Source: Ichthyophis bannanicus (lineage: Eukaryota > Chordata > Amphibia > Gymnophiona > Ichthyophiidae). Taken from it: DNA of 64,000 nt. The notes beneath the pieces are model-generated. The model searched no databases and was not told the origin of the DNA. It worked only from the letters and a program-made list of their open reading frames with translations. A program made the translations under genes and the position numbers. Below are positions 53,336 through 64,000 of the stretch, one piece after another. Location of the stretch: assembly GCA_033557465.1 (NCBI GenBank), contig CM066037.1:516452686-516516685 (forward strand), written 5' to 3'. Positions within the stretch are counted from its first letter, which is position 1. Each line of letters begins with the position of its first letter.

Positions 53336-55714
53336 TGAATATCCACTTTACAATGGGCTCAAAAGTAAATATAAAATGCCTCCAAATTATCCAAAATACT
53401 GCAGCCAACTCTTATTTCATATGCATGTTATACATGACTATGTAACTCCATTTCTCAGTAGTATGGTGGTAAGCACCAGCTACATGGAGCTGAAACCTCT
53501 TCAAGTGGACTCAAAAGTAGAAGGTATTTAAGCAATTTTTATGTGGGCCATGAGAAAGTGTCTAGGTACTGCCCCTCATACAGATGGCCAACCTCATGGA
53601 AAATCTTTTGGAGGCCAGGACAATGGTGGTAACCCCAACGGGCAGGTTTAGAGCAGACAATTAACCCCTCAACATCCAAGCTATTAGGGCAAGGGACTGT
53701 ATCTTGTCGTGTAATGTAGTCCTTGTTCCTGTGTAATGAGAGTTTGTGAATTGCCCAGGTAAACTGGGTCTCTGATGGAACATTTTAGGAAAAGAGGGAA
53801 CCACGGTTGCCTGTATCAATAAGGTACTATTCGTATCATTCTGCCCCCACCCTGAGTTTCAGAAGATTTTTTGCTATCAGAGGAATAGGAGATGTGTAGA
53901 GAAGACCATTCTCCTCAATGGAGAAGGAAAGCATCCGAGGCACATCCCCAACTTGGAAAAGCACTGAGGCACTTGTCTGTTCTGAGGGTGATGAACAGAT
54001 CCATCAAGGGGTGACCCACTCTTGGAAGATGGACTGAGCCACTTCCCAATCCAGGTTCACTTGTTAAAGCTGAAAGATGTAGCTCAGCCTATCCACTAAG
54101 ACACTGCTCTCACCAGGCCGATAAGTGGTTCGGTCATCTTTTGAGAGATGGCAAAGGTCCATATCCTGTTTCCCAACATAGGAGAGTATAACCCTGTTCC
54201 CCTCTACCTGTTGATGTAGTATAACTCAAGTTTATTGTATGTATGGATCATTATAGTTTTGTTGGCCAACCTATTTCAAAGCCTTTAGAGTATTCAAGAT
54301 TGCTCTGAATGCCAAGAAATTTATCTGATGCAGAATTTCCTGGTTGGACCAGAATCCCCAGGGGTGTAACCCATCTAAATGAGCATCCCCCCTCCCCGTC
54401 AAGCTTGAAGGTATCTATCATTAGTGATCTTCAATGGGGAGGAATTTGAAAAAGGAGATCTTCGACCAGACAGGGAATCCCTGAGAGGAGAAGAGACAAA
54501 TTATGTCCTTAAGCCTGTGAGTGAACTGTGTCCACTGCATGCTCAGGATCCAATGAGGCTGTCAGGTGAGTCTGTCTTGGGGAAGGATGGCTTTCACCAA
54601 AGTCATGTCTACTAGAGCATCCAATTTGCATGTCGAGCTGAGATTTGATTTCGATAAAAGAAGACTAACCCTAATAGTTCCAACACCAGGATCATAAGGG
54701 ATTAAGATTCCTGAACCCCTTCTTGAATGGCGCTCTTGATCAGCTAATCAAGTAGAGAAGCAAATACATTCTCAGTTTGCACAGAAACACTAACAACCGA
54801 AATGCGTTTTGTGAATACATGAGGAGCAAACATGTTCTGAAGAGCAGTATGAGATATTGGACATAGTGTTTCCCTACGATGAATCACAGATACTTTGTGA
54901 CTGAGATGTATTAGTATGTGGATGTAGGTGTTCTTTCATTCCAAAGAACATAGCCAATCCTCTTTTTGAAGAAAACAGAGCAAAATGCCCAGGGAAATCA
55001 TTCTGAACTACAGACCCGAGGTTTGTTCAGATCCCTTAGGTTTAATATAGGATGGCATTCTCTTGTTTTCGTTGGCACCAGAAAATATCTTGAATAGAAT
55101 CCCAGCCCCTCCTAGCCAGGCTCAACTGCATTTGGAGCCTGAAAGGCAGAGAGTTCTTGAAGTAGATTGTGATACTGAGAAGCCAAAGGATGGGGTCTCG
55201 GTGGGCGATTTGGAGGGATTTCAAAATATATGCTATCCGTATCCCTACCACGCTATTTTGAGGACACAAGAGTTTAAGATTATAAGGGGCCAATGACCTG
55301 CAAAAAGAGTGAGCCGCCTCCTGACTGGAAGGCCGTCCAGGAACAGGACCAGGTAGATATCTTGTCTAGTAGCCAGTCAAAATCCCACCTCTGGTTTTGG
55401 CTAGGATGCTAGTTGGGTCTTTTGAACCTTCAGCTGTCTAGGATAGGAGCAAGATGGTTGTCTGGTTTGTCAGGAGAGAGAGAATACCTACATCTGTGAG
55501 CAATAGGATCACCATTGCCCTGCACTGTGGAACTTCATGGATGAGGAACCTAGAGAGGGTCTGCAAGGTGTCATATGCTACTTGATGATGGTCACAGCTT
55601 GTTGCTCCTCATCTTCGAGATTCCCTCCACAAGTCAGCATTGCGCCTGCAAAACTGGGCTGTAAATCTGAGGCCTAAAGCCATGAGAATGTAGGTGCCAA
55701 TATTCATAGTGGAG

Positions 55715-57613
55715 GCTCATAGAAACATGATGGCAGAAAAAGACTACATGGCCTATCTAGTCTGCCCTTCCATAATCAACTACAACAGTCCCCTTTTTTC
55801 CTTTAGAGATCCTGTGTTTGTCCCATGCTTTTTTGAATTCAGACACTGTCCTCCTCTCTACTACCTCCACTGGGAGACTATTCCACGCATCTACAACTCT
55901 TTCCATAAAGAAAGATTTCCACATATTTCTCCCGAGTCTATCCACCTTCACCCTCATGCTATGTCCTCTTGTAGCAGAGCTTGCTTTCAATCGAAAGAGG
56001 CTGCTGTGCATTTATGCCATGGAGGCATTTAAACAGCTCAATCATATCACCGTATCCCACCTTTCCTCTAAAGTATACATATTAAGATCCTTAAGTCTGT
56101 CCTCATATGCTTTATAACGAATACCACTAACCATTTTAGTAGCCACCCTCTGTACCGACTCCAACCTGTTTATATCCTTTTGAAGGTGTAGTCTCCAGAA
56201 TTGCACACAATACTCCAAATGAGGTCGCACCGAAGACTTATACAGAGGCACTATCACCTCCTTTATTCTGCTGGCCATTCCTCTCCCTGTGCACCCAAGC
56301 ATCATCCTAGCTTTCACAGTTGCCTTTTCTACCTGTTTAGCTACTTTAAGATCAGACACAACCACACCTAGGTCCCATTCTTCTTTTGTGGACAGAAGTA
56401 CTTCACCCCCTACACTATATCGCTCCTTTGGATTGCTGCAGCCCAAATGTATGACATTGCATTTTTTAACATTAAATCTCAGTTGCCAAATTCTAGACCA
56501 TTCTTGAAGCTTAGCTAGATCCCTCATGTTATCTACACTTTCCTGGGTGTCTACTCTATTGGAGATTTTGGCATCATCCGCAAAGAAGCAAACCTTACCC
56601 GACAGCCCTTCCACTATATCACTAACAAAGATGTTAAAAAGTAATCGGACCAAGGGTAGTTCCCTGTGGAACACCACTGGTAACCTCCTTCTCCTCAGAG
56701 TGTGCTCCATTTACTTGTACCCTTTGTCACCTCCCACTCAACCAATTTCTAACCCAAGCAGTAACTTTAGGGTCCATCCCTAGGGTGCTCAGTTTGTTTA
56801 TAAGGCGCCTGTGTGGAACGGTGTCAAAGGCTTTACTGAAATCTAAATACACCACATCTAGGGCTTTCCCTTTGTCCAACTCCCTGGTCTCCCAGCCAAA
56901 GAAATCAGATTTTTCTGACAAGACCTGCCTCTGGTGAACTCATGCTACCTCAGATCTGGTAATCTGCTGGACTCAAAACCTCACTTTCAGCAGTGCTTCC
57001 AATAATTTACTCACTACCGAGGTTAAACTAACTGGCCTGTCGTTTTCAACCACATCCTTACTTCCACTTGTGTGTAAAGGGACCATGTATGCTTCTCTCT
57101 AGTCCTCTGGCAAAACTCCCGACTCTGAGGCATTGAAAAGGTCAGTCAGTGGAGCTGCTAGAACATCCCCAAGTTCCCTCCGTATTCTCAGGTGTAGCCC
57201 ATCTGGTCCCATCACTTTGTCTACTTTAAGTTTAGCTAGTTTCTCACAGACTTCTGAAAATTGTTCAAGATGTCTCTCGCTTCTGTTCCTGTTTGTGTTT
57301 TCTGAGGTCCTGTTCCTGGTTCTTCATTTGTGAACACAGAACAGAAATATTTGTTAAGCAATTCTGCTGTATCCTCATCAGCTTCTACATATTCCTCCCC
57401 TTCATCTTTGAGGCTGACAATACCACTTTTTCCCTTCCTCTTCTATCAAAAATGGCTTAACCCCCCATTTTATTGCATTGGCTATTTCCTCCTCTTTGTA
57501 TCTTTGCTTTCCTACTTTGCTAGCTTCTCTAAATTTTTCCACATATAGACATCTGTCTTCCTCTCTCTGTGATCCTTTGTATTTCATGAAGTCCTCCCTC
57601 TTTTTTGCCATAT
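55715..57613 (-). mobile_element. CR1 LINE (subfamily 1), copy D
   Basis: The 3' tail at 55715-55775 (catagaaacatgatggcagaaaaag, then agactacatggcctatc) is typical of the subfamily. Coding extends to the linker at about 57613, a 5' truncation without endonuclease. It sits inside the DIRS-5 gag region, with DIRS-like sequence on both sides. Confidence 0.87.
55757..57050 (-). pseudogene. CR1 copy D reverse transcriptase
   Basis: Frame 56727-56921 gives VVYLDFSKAFDTVPHRRLINKLSTLGMDPKVTAWVRNWL (motif A). Frame 56042-56710 gives a damaged motif B, NIFVSDIVEGLSGKVCFFADDAKISN (motif C, both Asp intact), LQEWSRIWQLRFNVKKCNVIHLG, KEEWDLGVVVSDLKVAKQVEKATVKA and the thumb blocks. The last frame, 55757-56011, has MWKSFFMERVVDAWNSLPVEVV and a stop. 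At least three frame breaks. Catalytic residues survive. Confidence 0.86.
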
Positions 57614-57819
57614 TGAAAATATCATGTGTCGCTTGGACAATGTATTTTTCACAATCCTTCCCCTGGGTCCTAGGGCATGGTATTGCTCAACCGTCTCTGG
57701 AGGGAGAAAGGTCAGCAAACTTGTCCAAATTGCGCATGATGTTCTGCAAATGCATGTCCATGAGTAGCTGGTAGGATGCTACATAGGATGAGAGCATAGA
57801 TTTATGAAAAACTCCCCCC

Positions 57820-58840
57820 TACTGACCATTTTAGTAGCTGACCTCTGTACTGACTTCATCCTGTTCATATCTTTTTGAAGGTGCAGCCTCGAGAATTGCA
57901 CAGTACTTCGAATGAGATCTCCCCAGACACACATACAGAGGCAGTATCACCTCCTCCCTTCCTGCTAGCCATTCTTCTCCCTATGCACCAAAGCATCCTT
58001 CTGGCTTTTCTGGTTGTTGCTTTTTTCTACTTGTGTGACCATCTGAAGACCATCAGAAACAAATCACTCCGCATGTCCTACTCTTCTTTCATGAACAGAA
58101 GTACTTCACCTCCTATACTGCGCCACTATTTTTGTAGTGTAAACGTATGATACTGCATTTTCTAGCATTAAATCTCAACTGCTAAATTCTGGACTATTCA
58201 AGCTTCGCTAGATTCCTCCTTCCTAGGTGTCTACCCTATTGCACATTTTGGTATCATCTGCAAAGAAGCAAACTTTACCCAACAGCCCTTCTGCGATATT
58301 AGTGGAGTGGAGGATTGGCCTAGTGGTTGGGGCAAGGTACCTCAGGCCAGAAGGTCAGGAGTTCAAATCCCACTAGAGGACCTTGGGCCAGAAAGACTGG
58401 GGTTTCTAGTACCACAGGTGCTCCATGTGGCCTTGGGCAAGCCACTTAACCCTCCATTGCCCATGTTCCCTGTAAAATAGTTATCTCCAAGTTATAATGC
58501 CCTGTTCAATTTAATTTCAGTTTGTTCAATTAAACTGCCTTGATATCATGAAAGGCGGTATATAAGAGATGTTAAATAAATAAATATTTACTTACAAAAA
58601 TGTTACGAATCAGACCAAGGACCAATCCCTGCAGCGTATCACCAGTAATGTCCTTATCCTTTGTGTAAACACCATTTACCAGTACCCTTTGTTGCCTCTC
58701 ACGTAACCAGTTTCTAATCCAGTTGGTCACTAAGGTGCATCCATAAGGTGCTCAATTCATTTATACATCACCTGTGCAGAAAAATGTAAAACCGTTTCCT
58801 GAAACCCAAGTACACTACATCTAGCACTGAATTCAAGCCC
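57820..58840 (-). mobile_element. Old CR1-like LINE RT fragment, split by a SINE
   Basis: 57820-58300 matches the thumb-to-FADD section of the CR1 copies at lower similarity. It has the C-terminal LYCASR-like blocks, then an FLMPKC-type region reading toward an FFADDTK motif near 58245-58270. 58585-58840 continues with the motif B and motif A sections. The divergence from copies A-D shows an older subfamily or an older insertion. No 3' tail is seen, as DIRS-5 sequence abuts at 57815. Confidence 0.72.
58301..58584 (+). mobile_element. tRNA-headed SINE, copy 3
   Basis: Same family as 5386-5690 and 47778-48070, with a few changes (a shorter body lacking part of the gacagcaacc stretch, and a tail section aaactgccttgatatcatgaaaggcggtatataag). 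The tail differs most. It is closer to the classic L2-type end (ccgcctt...aaggcggtatata), which suggests a subfamily or tail exchange. It is inserted between the FADD region and motif B of the old CR1. Confidence 0.88.
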
Positions 58841-58849
58841 ATGCACAGA

Positions 58850-59260
58850 GCCAATGCAGCTCAAATACGGATTTGCCCTATCCTACTTGGACCCGCTCAA
58901 TATCAGTTTAGCCTAACATTCTGTAGGAACTGCAGCCATCTTAACATTTGATCCTGGAGAGCCAACAATATGATTAGTCCAAGGACTACTGACTGCAAAA
59001 ACTCTGAAACTGCCTTCTGTCAAGGCACATCCTTATTCACCAATGTAGTCTCAGACTACAAAAAAATTTTCTTCACTACTGCTGTAACTTGAGCCTCCAT
59101 AATGAGTATAGAATCAATGTATACTCCAAGGATTTTCACCTCCCAGCTCAGGGGTAACTCCCAATCCTCAGAGCATAAGGACCCACAATTTTCTACTGGC
59201 TTCCATGAAAAGCATGAGAAAACAAGGACAGAGCTGAGGGGAGGTGTGCCATACAAAAGG
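58850..59260 (-). mobile_element. L2-like LINE C-terminal fragment (L2-6)
   Basis: Minus-strand frame 59056-59256 reads WELPLSWEVKILGVYIDSILIMEAQVTAVVKKIFL, the conserved KxLGV.ID..L block after YADD in L2-group RTs. Following frames toward 58850 hold an LR.IR-type block and a LDY-like block, damaged. Neither YADD nor the 3' tail is present. Confidence 0.72.
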
Positions 59261-59499
59261 AAAGGATAACATGTTGAATGGTTGACAAATACATATCAGC
59301 ACGACTGAAATTGCATTCACATACACTCAAGTATCTGCTGGAATGCTATTCTATGCATAAATATTGGTACTGCAAAATATTATATGCACAAAATAGCATT
59401 TCAGCATATGTATGATCAGTGACAGACATTCAAATTATGAGCCCCCAAGCAACACTGGGGGGGGGTCTAATACAGAAGATATGGAAGCAGCTGCAAGTA

Positions 59500-59775
59500 G
59501 CCCCCCTGTGTACTTCCAGGGGCCACTTGGGCAGAATTTACATCATTGGTACATCAGGCCAGAGGGCCGAGGATTCAATTCCCACCTGGGGGACTGGGGT
59601 TTCTAATCCTATAGGCATTCCTTGTGGCATTGGGCAAGACACTTAACCCTCCATTGCCTTAGGTACACAGATTATGAGCCCTTTGGGGACAAGGGAATGT
59701 ATCCAGTACCTGCTTGTAGTAATTGTAAACCGCTCTGGTGCACTTCAGGCTGGGCAGTATATCAAGAAATTGAAG
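59500..59775 (+). repeat. SINE-like unit, divergent
   Basis: Holds a B-box-like gaggattcaattccc, a ggggtttctaatcc section and a ttgggcaagacacttaaccctccattgcc core like that of the SINE copies. It then diverges to gattatgagccctttggggacaagggaa and gtaaaccgctctgg...gcagtatatcaag, an L2/CR1-L3-type tail. The head upstream of 59540 is altered, so the A-box is not clear. Probably a related SINE family sharing the core. Confidence 0.65.
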
Positions 59776-59779
59776 AAAC

Positions 59780-61900
59780 ATTAAAACAATGTATGCACAT
59801 GCAGCAATCTGATAAGTGCAGTTATAATTTTTTGTGTTAAGACAAATGTTGCCACTATTGCAGACCCCTGTGCACACATGCTTTGGGTGTGCTCTCCCAT
59901 GTTAGACTCTGTGCAAAAAATGTGTGCTATTTCCATGCTATTTGTGTACTGCACAGAGGAGCAAAATCTTTGCATAATGTTTAAGTAAAAGCATGCTGAG
60001 CTTTAGCACCTCGCTTTAACGCAAGGTTACTATATCAGCCTGTCAGTAATGAAATATTTCCTCATGTTTCCAATGAGCCCCTCTCCCTCCCTATTTTCAT
60101 AACCCTTTGTCCTTGAATTTCCTTTTAGAAAATTAATACTTTATTTATTCTCGTCTTTGGTTCATGTTTATACCTTTGACATAACATACATCCATATATG
60201 TAGCTCTAGGCATCACACCCTGTGATTCCTGCCCTTCATTCTATCCATCTCCCTCCCCCACTCATCACACCCCCACTCAACTTCTCAGAGAGGAATACCA
60301 GAGGTTCTAGAAAGGCTTTCATAACCAGCAGCAAAAACTCACAGGAGAAGAGAGGCAATAATGTAATTTCTTTTAATGAATTACGGCTTAAAAAGATGAA
60401 TGCTAGAGAAGGATCACAGTAATAAAATATTATGAATAAATATGCATGAAGTACAAATTGCATTAATTTATATTGAATTACTTTTCTACAGCTTATTAGC
60501 TCCTGATTAGAAAGTATATGAAAAGATGAAGATGCAGTGCCTCATGATAGAGCTACAGGTGTATCCAGGAGGTGCATGGGCAATAGTTCCATTCATCCAT
60601 ACTGGGACTCCCAGTAATGCAGAGTGGATCTCTAAGATGGAATTTACTGTCCCTGTGAACTCAGAATTTATTGGTAAAATAAACTGAAATTAAGAATGGG
60701 AGCCATTCTTAGTGCCCTGCCCATGGGTTTCCCCACAGATTGTTGTGCTGGTAATTAACACATCATCCATCACAGGCACACCATCAAATGAAATCACATA
60801 TCTCACTAGTAGCCATGTATTTACATGCTTATGTTGTCACGCTCAAACATGCCTGTGAATCACAAATTCATAGCATAGCATTCAAAGAGTAAATGCTTCA
60901 AAGAGCAGGAGCCAACTGCAGCAGTAACGCTGCCATTTGCTAAACAATACAGAAACACCATATTACCTCCATGTAAGCATGGAAATCCAAGGGCTTTGTC
61001 TGGCTGTCTGGACCTGACTACGCTGACATCAGTTAGAACAACCAACTCAGTCAGCAGTAGGGTCTAAGAAACTATATCCTCAAACTCCCCTGAGGATGGT
61101 CTATCCAGTCCCACAAAATTATTTTCATATCATTTCAAGTTTATCCTTTTTATTTAATACATCCCTCCTCACATACTTTTGCATTGTATAGGTTTCTAAA
61201 GTGCTTTGCCTTTCCAGGCCCTGATGCAGTTAACTGAAATCCTTTGACACCGCAGTTTACTCAAGATTTTCCTGTGCTAATCTTACTTCGGATGCAGGAA
61301 GACTATTTAGCATGGAAAAATCAGCATTAAAACCACTGCACTAAAGGATAACATAGTATGCATGCAAAACACATTCAAATCACTTAACATATTGCTCCCA
61401 ATGTGTGTAAAAAAAAAAAAATAAGCAAGTAGCTAAAATTTAGCTTTGTTTTTTTTTTTTACTCTAGTGCTGAATTTTTATGCTAGCTTGGGACTAAATA
61501 TGCAGCATGGGAACATCAGTGTAGTTTGCCTTCTTACTTTGGGGGGGAGGTGGGCAAAGGCTAAGGAAGTCATTAACAGTGGGTGCAGGGGTAGCAGATC
61601 ATCATTAGTGCCTGCAACATTTGGGTGTCGGGGGGGGGGGGCCTACCAAACTACACCTATGCATGGGAGCCAAAGGATCATCTGAAGTGAAGTGTGGTAC
61701 TTCATCGCCAATGACCCCCAATCCCTCGCCAGACACTCCTGCACCTCGGGACACTCCCCCCCCCCCTTAGATGCATTGCCTTATTTGGCAGACTGACTCC
61801 TAGTGACGTATCCCTTGTACTACTAGGGGTTAGGTGCTGCCATTTTCCAAGATTGCAGCTATGGGGAGGAAGGATATGCTGGAGGCTTCCCTGGACTAAA
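59780..61900. other. No recognisable feature
   Basis: About 2.1 kb of AT-rich sequence with G- and C-homopolymer runs near 61632-61642 and 61745-61757. The small frames at 60222-60422, 60860-61045 and 61446-61685 have no known motif. It may hold unique intergenic DNA. Confidence 0.45.
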
Positions 61901-61904
61901 TAAA

Positions 61905-62440
61905 GCACAGTTACTTACCTGTAACAGGTGATCTCTGGGAACAGCAGGAATAAGTCTTCACATATGGGTACGTCGGTACCGACGGAGCCTGTGCGGAAAT
62001 GCTCCCCAGCGTCCAATCAGAAAGCTTTTGGAAGCATCCCTCAGCGCCTGCGTTCTGCCTTCCCGCCTTTCCAACTGTCTCACCTCAGTTAAGATTTATA
62101 GCTGAGACAAAGAGAGAGAGAGAGAGAGGAAAGGAAGATAGATAAAGAGATACAACTCCTAGGGGAGGTGGGTGGATTGTGAAGACTTGTTCCTGCTGTT
62201 CCCAGAGATCACCTGTTACAGGTAAGTAACTGTGCTATCTCCAGGAACAAGCAGGAATGAGTCTTCACATATGGGGACTCCCAAGCTAAGATGCCTGGAG
62301 CATGGTGGGGATTGGAACATGCTATACCTCACATGGCCAGGCATCCTGAGGATGGAGAGTAGGAGTTGAAAGAGAGGAGTTGTAGAAAAACAGCTAACCT
62401 AAAATAGGACTACAGGTAAGGAGTCCTTGTATGTATGATA
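61905..62440 (-). mobile_element. DIRS terminal fragment (DIRS-4)
   Basis: Left end of a DIRS-1-family element. It has the terminal sequence (cagttacttacctgtaacaggtgatc), the left repeat (agtcttcacatatggg, gtaccgacggagcctg, ccagcgtccaatc), a GA-rich tract at 62107-62150 and the internal complementary region at 62178-62270. A short part of the following sequence (ggcatcctgaggatgg, ggagtccttgt) matches DIRS-1 4660-4755. The rest of the element is missing, so it is broken at about 62440. Confidence 0.82.
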
Positions 62441-63060
62441 ATTATCATGAAAATATTGAAATGAACAATCACAATATGTACCTCACCTACTGGATCGCAG
62501 GAAGTAGAGAGGCTGATGGAGTCTACTGGGGATCCAGTAGAGGAATCTTCAAGGTGACCTCACTTAAGTGAAGATGAAGGTCCAAATCTGGAAGTGACAG
62601 GTGACCCAGGTGTCAACTGGGGTAGTACAAAAACAGTAGGTCTTTAGGAAAGCGTTATGGAAAAAGCTGGGAACTCCTTTGGCTACAGAGTTACTCACAG
62701 TTAGGAGCAAAAGAGGAAGACTGACCGATTTGGACAACTAGCCCAGTCCTGGAGGGAAGAAGGGTTATGGGAAAAAAGCCCGTATTCCCAAGGACAGATG
62801 TCTGAAGGGTTGAACCTCAGATCTACTGAAGATCCATCGTGTCTTTCCTAACTGATGAGAGAAAGGAAAGATATTGGAGCATGGAGCTTCAGAGATTCCT
62901 AAACCTAGGGTTAAGGAAGGAGCTGTCAGTACCACAGCAGTGGTTGTGTGATAATACCCCAGACATACTGTGGGACAGTATGAACTTATGCAAGTCCACT
63001 GTCTGGAACCTATAGGAAGGTAAAAACCTTATAAGCATAGACAGTTAGAGAGATAAGTAT
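62441..63060. other. No recognisable feature
   Basis: About 600 bp between the DIRS-4 break and a LINE fragment. No frame or repeat match within the window is evident. Confidence 0.4.
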
Positions 63061-63061
63061 G

Positions 63062-63520
63062 TAAATTGATAAATTAGAAGACTGGGCATCAAAATGGCAG
63101 ATGAAATTTAATGTGGACAAGTGCAAGGTTATGCACCTAGGGAAGAACAACCCAAACTATGGTTACACGATGCAAGGTTCCACATTAGGAACCACCACCC
63201 AGGAAAAAGATTTAGGCGTCATTGTGGATACCATGTTAAAACCCTCGGCCCAGTGTGCAGCGGCGGCCAAGAGAGCAAATAGAATGCTAGGTATGATAAG
63301 GAAAGGAATGGAAAATAAAACAAAAGATATTATAATGCCTCTATATCGTTCCATGGTGAGACCGCACCTTGAATATTGTGTGCAATTCTGGTCGCCGTAT
63401 CTTAAAAAGGATATAGCGATTTTAGAAAAGGTTCAGAGAAGAGCCACCAAAATGGTAAAGGGGATGGAAGGATACTCCTATGAAGAAAGGCTAAAAAGGT
63501 TAGGGCTCTTGTATTACTAA
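63062..63520 (+). pseudogene. LINE reverse transcriptase C-terminal fragment, distinct CR1-like family
   Basis: Frame 63101-63520 reads MKFNVDKCKVMHLGKNNPNYGYTM, EKDLGVIVDTMLKPSAQCAAAAKRANRMLGMIRKG, MPLYRSMVRPHLEYCVQFWSPYLKKDI, LEKVQRRATKMVKGMEG and YEERLKRLGL. This is the thumb and C-terminal region that follows FADD in CR1/jockey-type LINEs. Bases just upstream read LEDWA.KWQ in another frame. The family differs from the CR1 copies A-E and from the plus-strand copies (KPSAQCAAAAKRANRMLG against KVAKQ...ARRMLG). Both ends are truncated. Confidence 0.85.
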
Positions 63521-63529
63521 TTAAAGATT

Positions 63530-64000
63530 TATTTGGATTTTTGGATCAGCAAAGAATATTGTACTTTGCAAAGAAATTGCAAAGAAATTGAACTCTTGAG
63601 CCATTCTGTACAGCCTGCTAGCCCAGGGAGCTGAGCTTGGGGGTTACTTTAGGTCGAGGAGTTATAATGGAGATGAGCCTGGGGTTACTTTAGGTCAAAA
63701 TCTCTGAGCAGGCAGGCGGTTTTGGCTGGTCAGAACTGAATGAATGACTCAAAGATAGCTGATACCCTATTATACAAGACCACGGGTACAGCATTAACCC
63801 TAGCCAATCCTGATCTGAGCATGCAGCATGTTAACCTATGAATTACCAGATCATGCAGCAGGCACGATCTTAGTTAGGTACTTTAGGGGGACTCTCAGCA
63901 GGAAAGATGGGACTGCAACTGATATACGAGGCAGACGTGTCTCTGTAGTTTCCCGGATTCCTCTAAGTAATCGCTGAAAAGTCCCCCGGCCTGGAGTGAG
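63530..64000. other. No recognisable feature
   Basis: The last 470 bases show a local duplication of a short phrase (gggttactttaggtc at 63641-63655 and 63682-63696). Apart from this no gene or repeat is recognised. Confidence 0.4.

Larger units (their letters stand above)
49130..53420 (+). mobile_element. L2-like LINE (L2-5) carrying three later insertions
   Basis: Old L2 RT pieces remain at 49130-49416, 51241-51290, 51518-51736 and about 53335-53420. They give, in order, a QSDFRQYHSTKT-like block, a VDQRLLL block, an IDMG...VLAWFKS block, a QSSTLAPILFN-like motif B and FYFADNT (motif C, damaged). The last pieces are a WLDMNH block and an LQIIQNTAA block. A Penelope-like element, a SINE and a CR1 lie between these pieces. 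Element order across the gaps is consistent with one original copy. Confidence 0.72.
53640..57815 (-). mobile_element. Degenerate DIRS element (DIRS-5), split by CR1 copy D
   Basis: Low-similarity match to DIRS-1 on the minus strand over its central part. 53850-53950 corresponds to DIRS-1 6240-6320 (methyltransferase-like), 54230-54370 to the RNase H region and 54890-55075 to the RT lead-in (agccaatcct, gaaatcatt and ggtttaatat-type landmarks). 55500-55700 and 57620-57815 correspond to gag. No terminal repeats are seen. It is old and heavily mutated. Individual domains cannot be read as proteins over more than a few residues. Confidence 0.6.

Noticed and set aside
60222..61908. Small frames as possible host exons
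   Set aside because: They have no recognisable domains, no convincing splice-site pairs with an open frame, and no conservation evidence available.

Overview
This window looks like intergenic DNA from a large, repeat-rich vertebrate genome. I recognise no host protein-coding exon, tRNA gene, rRNA gene or CRISPR array. Almost everything that can be identified is a transposable element, and many elements are nested inside one another. The mixture includes DIRS-type tyrosine-recombinase retrotransposons, CR1 LINEs whose ORF1 carries an esterase domain, L2-like LINEs, a Tx1/L1-like LINE, a Penelope-like element with a GIY-YIG endonuclease, tRNA-headed SINEs, a hAT-type DNA transposon and small MITEs. 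This mix fits an amphibian, and a caecilian is my best guess. That taxon is an inference, and lizard or turtle genomes are not excluded.

Layout: 1-2600 holds a minus-strand L2-like LINE. 3930-14734 is a plus-strand CR1 broken into three blocks, first by a DIRS element (DIRS-1, 4206-10161, which itself carries a SINE) and then by a younger CR1 of the same subfamily (11245-12774). 15003-18095 is a minus-strand CR1 with a 260-bp insertion. 18908-31259 is a second DIRS (DIRS-2) split by a DIRS of another family (DIRS-3, 24688-30860); DIRS-3 in turn carries a MITE in a (TA)n/(CA)n tract and a 70-bp CR1 3' tail. 31780-35715 is a plus-strand L2-like 3' region containing a Tx1/L1 copy with clear target-site duplications. 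37405-43862 is the most complete CR1 (minus strand, ORF1 esterase plus ORF2), split by a 2.03-kb hAT element with a perfect 8-bp duplication. That hAT element carries a minisatellite and a GC-rich palindrome of about 420 bp.

44960-49010 holds L2-like fragments, one of them split by a SINE. 49130-53420 is another L2-like copy carrying a Penelope-like element, a SINE and a CR1. 53640-57815 is an old DIRS remnant cut by a CR1. 57820-59775 holds an old CR1, a SINE, an L2 tail and a SINE-like unit. 61905-62440 is the end of another DIRS, and 63062-63520 is a LINE reverse-transcriptase fragment. The stretches 18100-18905, 35720-37400, 43870-44950 and 59780-61900 show no feature I can identify with confidence.

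Every element ORF here is interrupted by stops, frameshifts or insertions, so none looks able to move by itself. Nesting gives relative ages. The L2-like, outer CR1 and DIRS-5 copies are the oldest. DIRS-1, DIRS-2 and the minus-strand CR1 copies are intermediate. SINEs, the hAT, the MITE, the Tx1 copy, DIRS-3 and the inner CR1 are the later arrivals at their sites. No joint function between the genes is evident; the window is best read as a layered record of retrotransposition.
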